Source of the DNA: Flavobacteriales bacterium
GTDB taxonomy: Bacteria; Bacteroidota; Bacteroidia; Flavobacteriales_F; PHOS-HE28
Assembly: GCA_016719225.1 (NCBI GenBank)
Contig: JADKAN010000001.1
Location: 868,001-932,000, forward strand
Direction of reading: 5' to 3'
Length of the DNA stretch: 64,000 nt
Shown piece by piece: positions 62,586 to 64,000 of this stretch. Both the position numbers and the translations under genes were made by a program. Position 1 is the first letter of the stretch. Each line of letters opens with the position of its first letter. Below the pieces are notes generated by a model. It saw only the letters and a program-made list of their open reading frames with translations. It was not told where the DNA came from and searched no databases.

Positions 62586-62915
62586 ATGGCCAACGACCGC
62601 CTCGCCCAATTGCGATCCATGCTGGAAGAGGAACCGGGGGAGAAATTCCTGCGTTACGCTATTGCCCTGGAACGAAAGCGTGAAGGCGATATGCAAGGTG
62701 CAGCTGCCGACTTGGAAGGCTTGCTGACCGAAGACCCGGCCTACATCGCGTGCTATTATCAGTTGGCCTTGGTGCTGGCCGATCTTGGCCGTACCGCGGA
62801 TGCCTTGGAAGCGTGCCGGGCAGGTTCGCTGAAGTGCCTTGTGACGGGCGACCGGAAGGCCCGCTCCGAACTGCTGGCCTTGGCTGCCGGCCTTTCCGGT
62901 GAAGAGGACGAATGA
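62586..62915 (+). CDS. small TPR protein
   Basis: A 109-residue soluble protein of about two tetratricopeptide repeats (KFLRYAIALERKREGDMQGA, IACYYQLALVLADLGRTADA). No signal peptide from ATG 62586. The longer frame from 62142 runs antisense to the redoxin gene. It overlaps the next gene by 4 nt. Function unknown; likely a protein-interaction adaptor. Confidence 0.72.
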   Translation: MANDRLAQLRSMLEEEPGEKFLRYAIALERKREGDMQGAAADLEGLLTEDPAYIACYYQLALVLADLGRTADALEACRAGSLKCLVTGDRKARSELLALAAGLSGEEDE

Positions 62916-63847
62916 GCCGGACGAGGCCCGTTTTCTGGTGGCTGCTCGCCGGCCCCGTGGTCGTGATCGCGGCTGTTCTTATTTGGGCTTTCCCGTTCCT
63001 TGCCATAACGGAGACCAGCGGTGGCAAAACGTTGGTGGTGGAAGGCTGGATGGATCCCGGAGCGTTGCAGGAAGCCGCACAGCTGGCCATGGACAGTGGC
63101 TACACCAAGGTCTACACCACCGGAACGGTCCGCTCCTTCAGCTACTACCTGCAACGTAAGGAAGCCGTGGAAGTAACCTTGCACGACCCACAGCCGGGCC
63201 GTATAGCGGTGGACGTGAGCGGTACCACCGGCGCGGGTTTCTATTTGATCGCAGGCAACGATACCCTCTTGGACCAAGCGGTTACGGCGCAACCAAGTGT
63301 GTTCACTGTCGACGCGGGCCGTAACGTGGAACAAGTGAGAGTGGTAGCGTGGGACATCCCGATGGCGCACGGCACCCCGGAGATCTACATCCGTATGTTG
63401 GACGTGAACGGCAAGAACGCGCACTTGCTGCAACGGAACACGGAACTGATCCACCCCGATGGCACTACATCGCCGGGCCTGCCCACTTATGCGCATTCCG
63501 CGCGGGCGGAGTTGATGGGTTCCGGGCTGCCTGCGGAGCGCATCATTGCCGTACCTGCTTACGGCGATCCACCCAGCCGCAGTTGGGCCAACGCGCATGC
63601 CTTTTCAGTGCAGGCCAAAGCCGACGGCGTAACCGCTTGCGACGTCGCGACGGTAGGCGTGCATGCCCGGCGGTCGCGCGCGCTGTTCCGGACCGCTTGC
63701 GGCCCCGGCATCAACGTGGGTGTGGTGGCGCTATATGATCCCTTCTGCACACGCACCAATTGGTGGACGAGCTGGCGTGGTTGGTATTCATTGCTGAAGG
63801 AAGTGCTGGGAGCCCCGGAAGCAAAGGCGGTGCGGATCGCGCGCTAA
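62912..63847 (+). CDS. YdcF/DUF218-like envelope protein with an inserted carbohydrate-binding-type domain
   Basis: A 311-residue protein with one N-terminal helix (LLAGPVVVIAAVLIWAFPFL). A YdcF/SanA-like fold then appears: TLVVEGWMDPGALQEAA, KVYTTGTV, later LMGSGLPAERIIAVPAYG and SWANAHAFSVQAKA. Between these, residues about 80-180 (EVTLHDPQPGRIAVDVSG to EIYIRMLDVNGK) look like a small beta domain of the Ca-dependent xylan-binding type. The ATGA overlap with the TPR gene suggests a joint function. YdcF-type proteins act in envelope maintenance; this inserted binding domain suggests a glycan ligand. Both domain calls are by motif only. Confidence 0.65.
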   Translation: MSRTRPVFWWLLAGPVVVIAAVLIWAFPFLAITETSGGKTLVVEGWMDPGALQEAAQLAMDSGYTKVYTTGTVRSFSYYLQRKEAVEVTLHDPQPGRIAVDVSGTTGAGFYLIAGNDTLLDQAVTAQPSVFTVDAGRNVEQVRVVAWDIPMAHGTPEIYIRMLDVNGKNAHLLQRNTELIHPDGTTSPGLPTYAHSARAELMGSGLPAERIIAVPAYGDPPSRSWANAHAFSVQAKADGVTACDVATVGVHARRSRALFRTACGPGINVGVVALYDPFCTRTNWWTSWRGWYSLLKEVLGAPEAKAVRIAR

Positions 63848-63923
63848 GTCCGGGTACCACTTGGTCCCATTTATGACCATTGTCCCTTTTTGACGAGCAA
63901 CCGATCTTTACCTTCACGGGATC

Positions 63924-64000
63924 ATGAAACAGATCCCACGGCCGCTTCCCGGAACCTACCCTGCTTATTACGCATCATATATCTCGGACCTGGTAGGTGA
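63924..64000 (+). CDS. DinB-family protein, 5' part only
   Basis: The last 77 nt open a frame from ATG 63924, MKQIPRPLPGTYPAYYASY then ISDLVG, which matches the N-terminus usual in Bacteroidota DinB-like four-helix proteins, often putative metal-dependent hydrolases. The gene continues outside the window, so nothing further can be said. Confidence 0.6.
   Translation, partial: MKQIPRPLPGTYPAYYASYISDLVG

Overview
The window is GC-rich chromosomal DNA from a member of the Bacteroidota, most likely a Flavobacteriales-type gliding/secreting lineage. The evidence is the gene set: type IX secretion (T9SS) C-terminal sorting domains, a carboxypeptidase-regulatory-domain TonB receptor followed by a DUF4249 lipoprotein, an S46 dipeptidyl-peptidase, a GWxTD protein, BshC, and many starts preceded by the phylum's TAnnTTTG -7 promoter box. 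No rRNA, tRNA, CRISPR array, prophage or intact insertion sequence was seen.

Layout. 0-4.2 kb (minus strand): a three-gene two-component operon (response regulator, unknown protein, TPR histidine kinase), followed by a second unit with a 36-residue membrane peptide and an ECF sigma factor. Both units carry the same NarL-like dyad at the same distance from their first start codon. 4.3-7.8 kb: TonB receptor and DUF4249 lipoprotein. 7.9-15.2 kb: thioredoxin reductase, an AT-richer acyltransferase, a frameshifted arginase-family gene, a frameshifted membrane protein, a T9SS cargo protein and two exported unknowns. 15.4-17.8 kb: yidC and a small exported protein. 17.9-24 kb: a divergent sugar locus, with GT2, GT2 and a GT-C-like enzyme on one side and an SDR, a TIM-barrel isomerase and a flavoprotein on the other. 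24-33.9 kb: S46 peptidase, GWxTD protein, GT2, aroQ, xerD, M1 aminopeptidase with sorting domain, OmpA protein.

34.0-35.4 kb holds the most unusual DNA: about eleven tandem copies of a ~123-bp unit with two GC-rich hairpins, which appears non-coding. It is followed by a zinc-ribbon protein and a large secreted-protein gene interrupted by at least seven apparent single-base frameshifts. 39.6-54.3 kb: LytTR regulator, membrane protein, UspA protein, bshC, papain-like peptidase, a second HK/RR pair, haem-binding protein, kelch protein, ruvX/dapD divergent pair, CNNM/CBS transporter, GT9. 54.4-64 kb: dihaem cytochrome, deaminase, CCA-adding enzyme, pRiA4b-like protein with miaA, a GT-C-like protein, a membrane redoxin with a PAS-SpoIIE phosphatase, a small TPR protein with a YdcF-like/carbohydrate-binding protein, and the start of a DinB-family gene.

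The indel-broken genes cluster at 0-12 kb and 36-39 kb, while the reading frames between are clean. This could be residual assembly error or real decay and should be settled before biology is built on those genes. All family names come from reading translated motifs, not from database searches.
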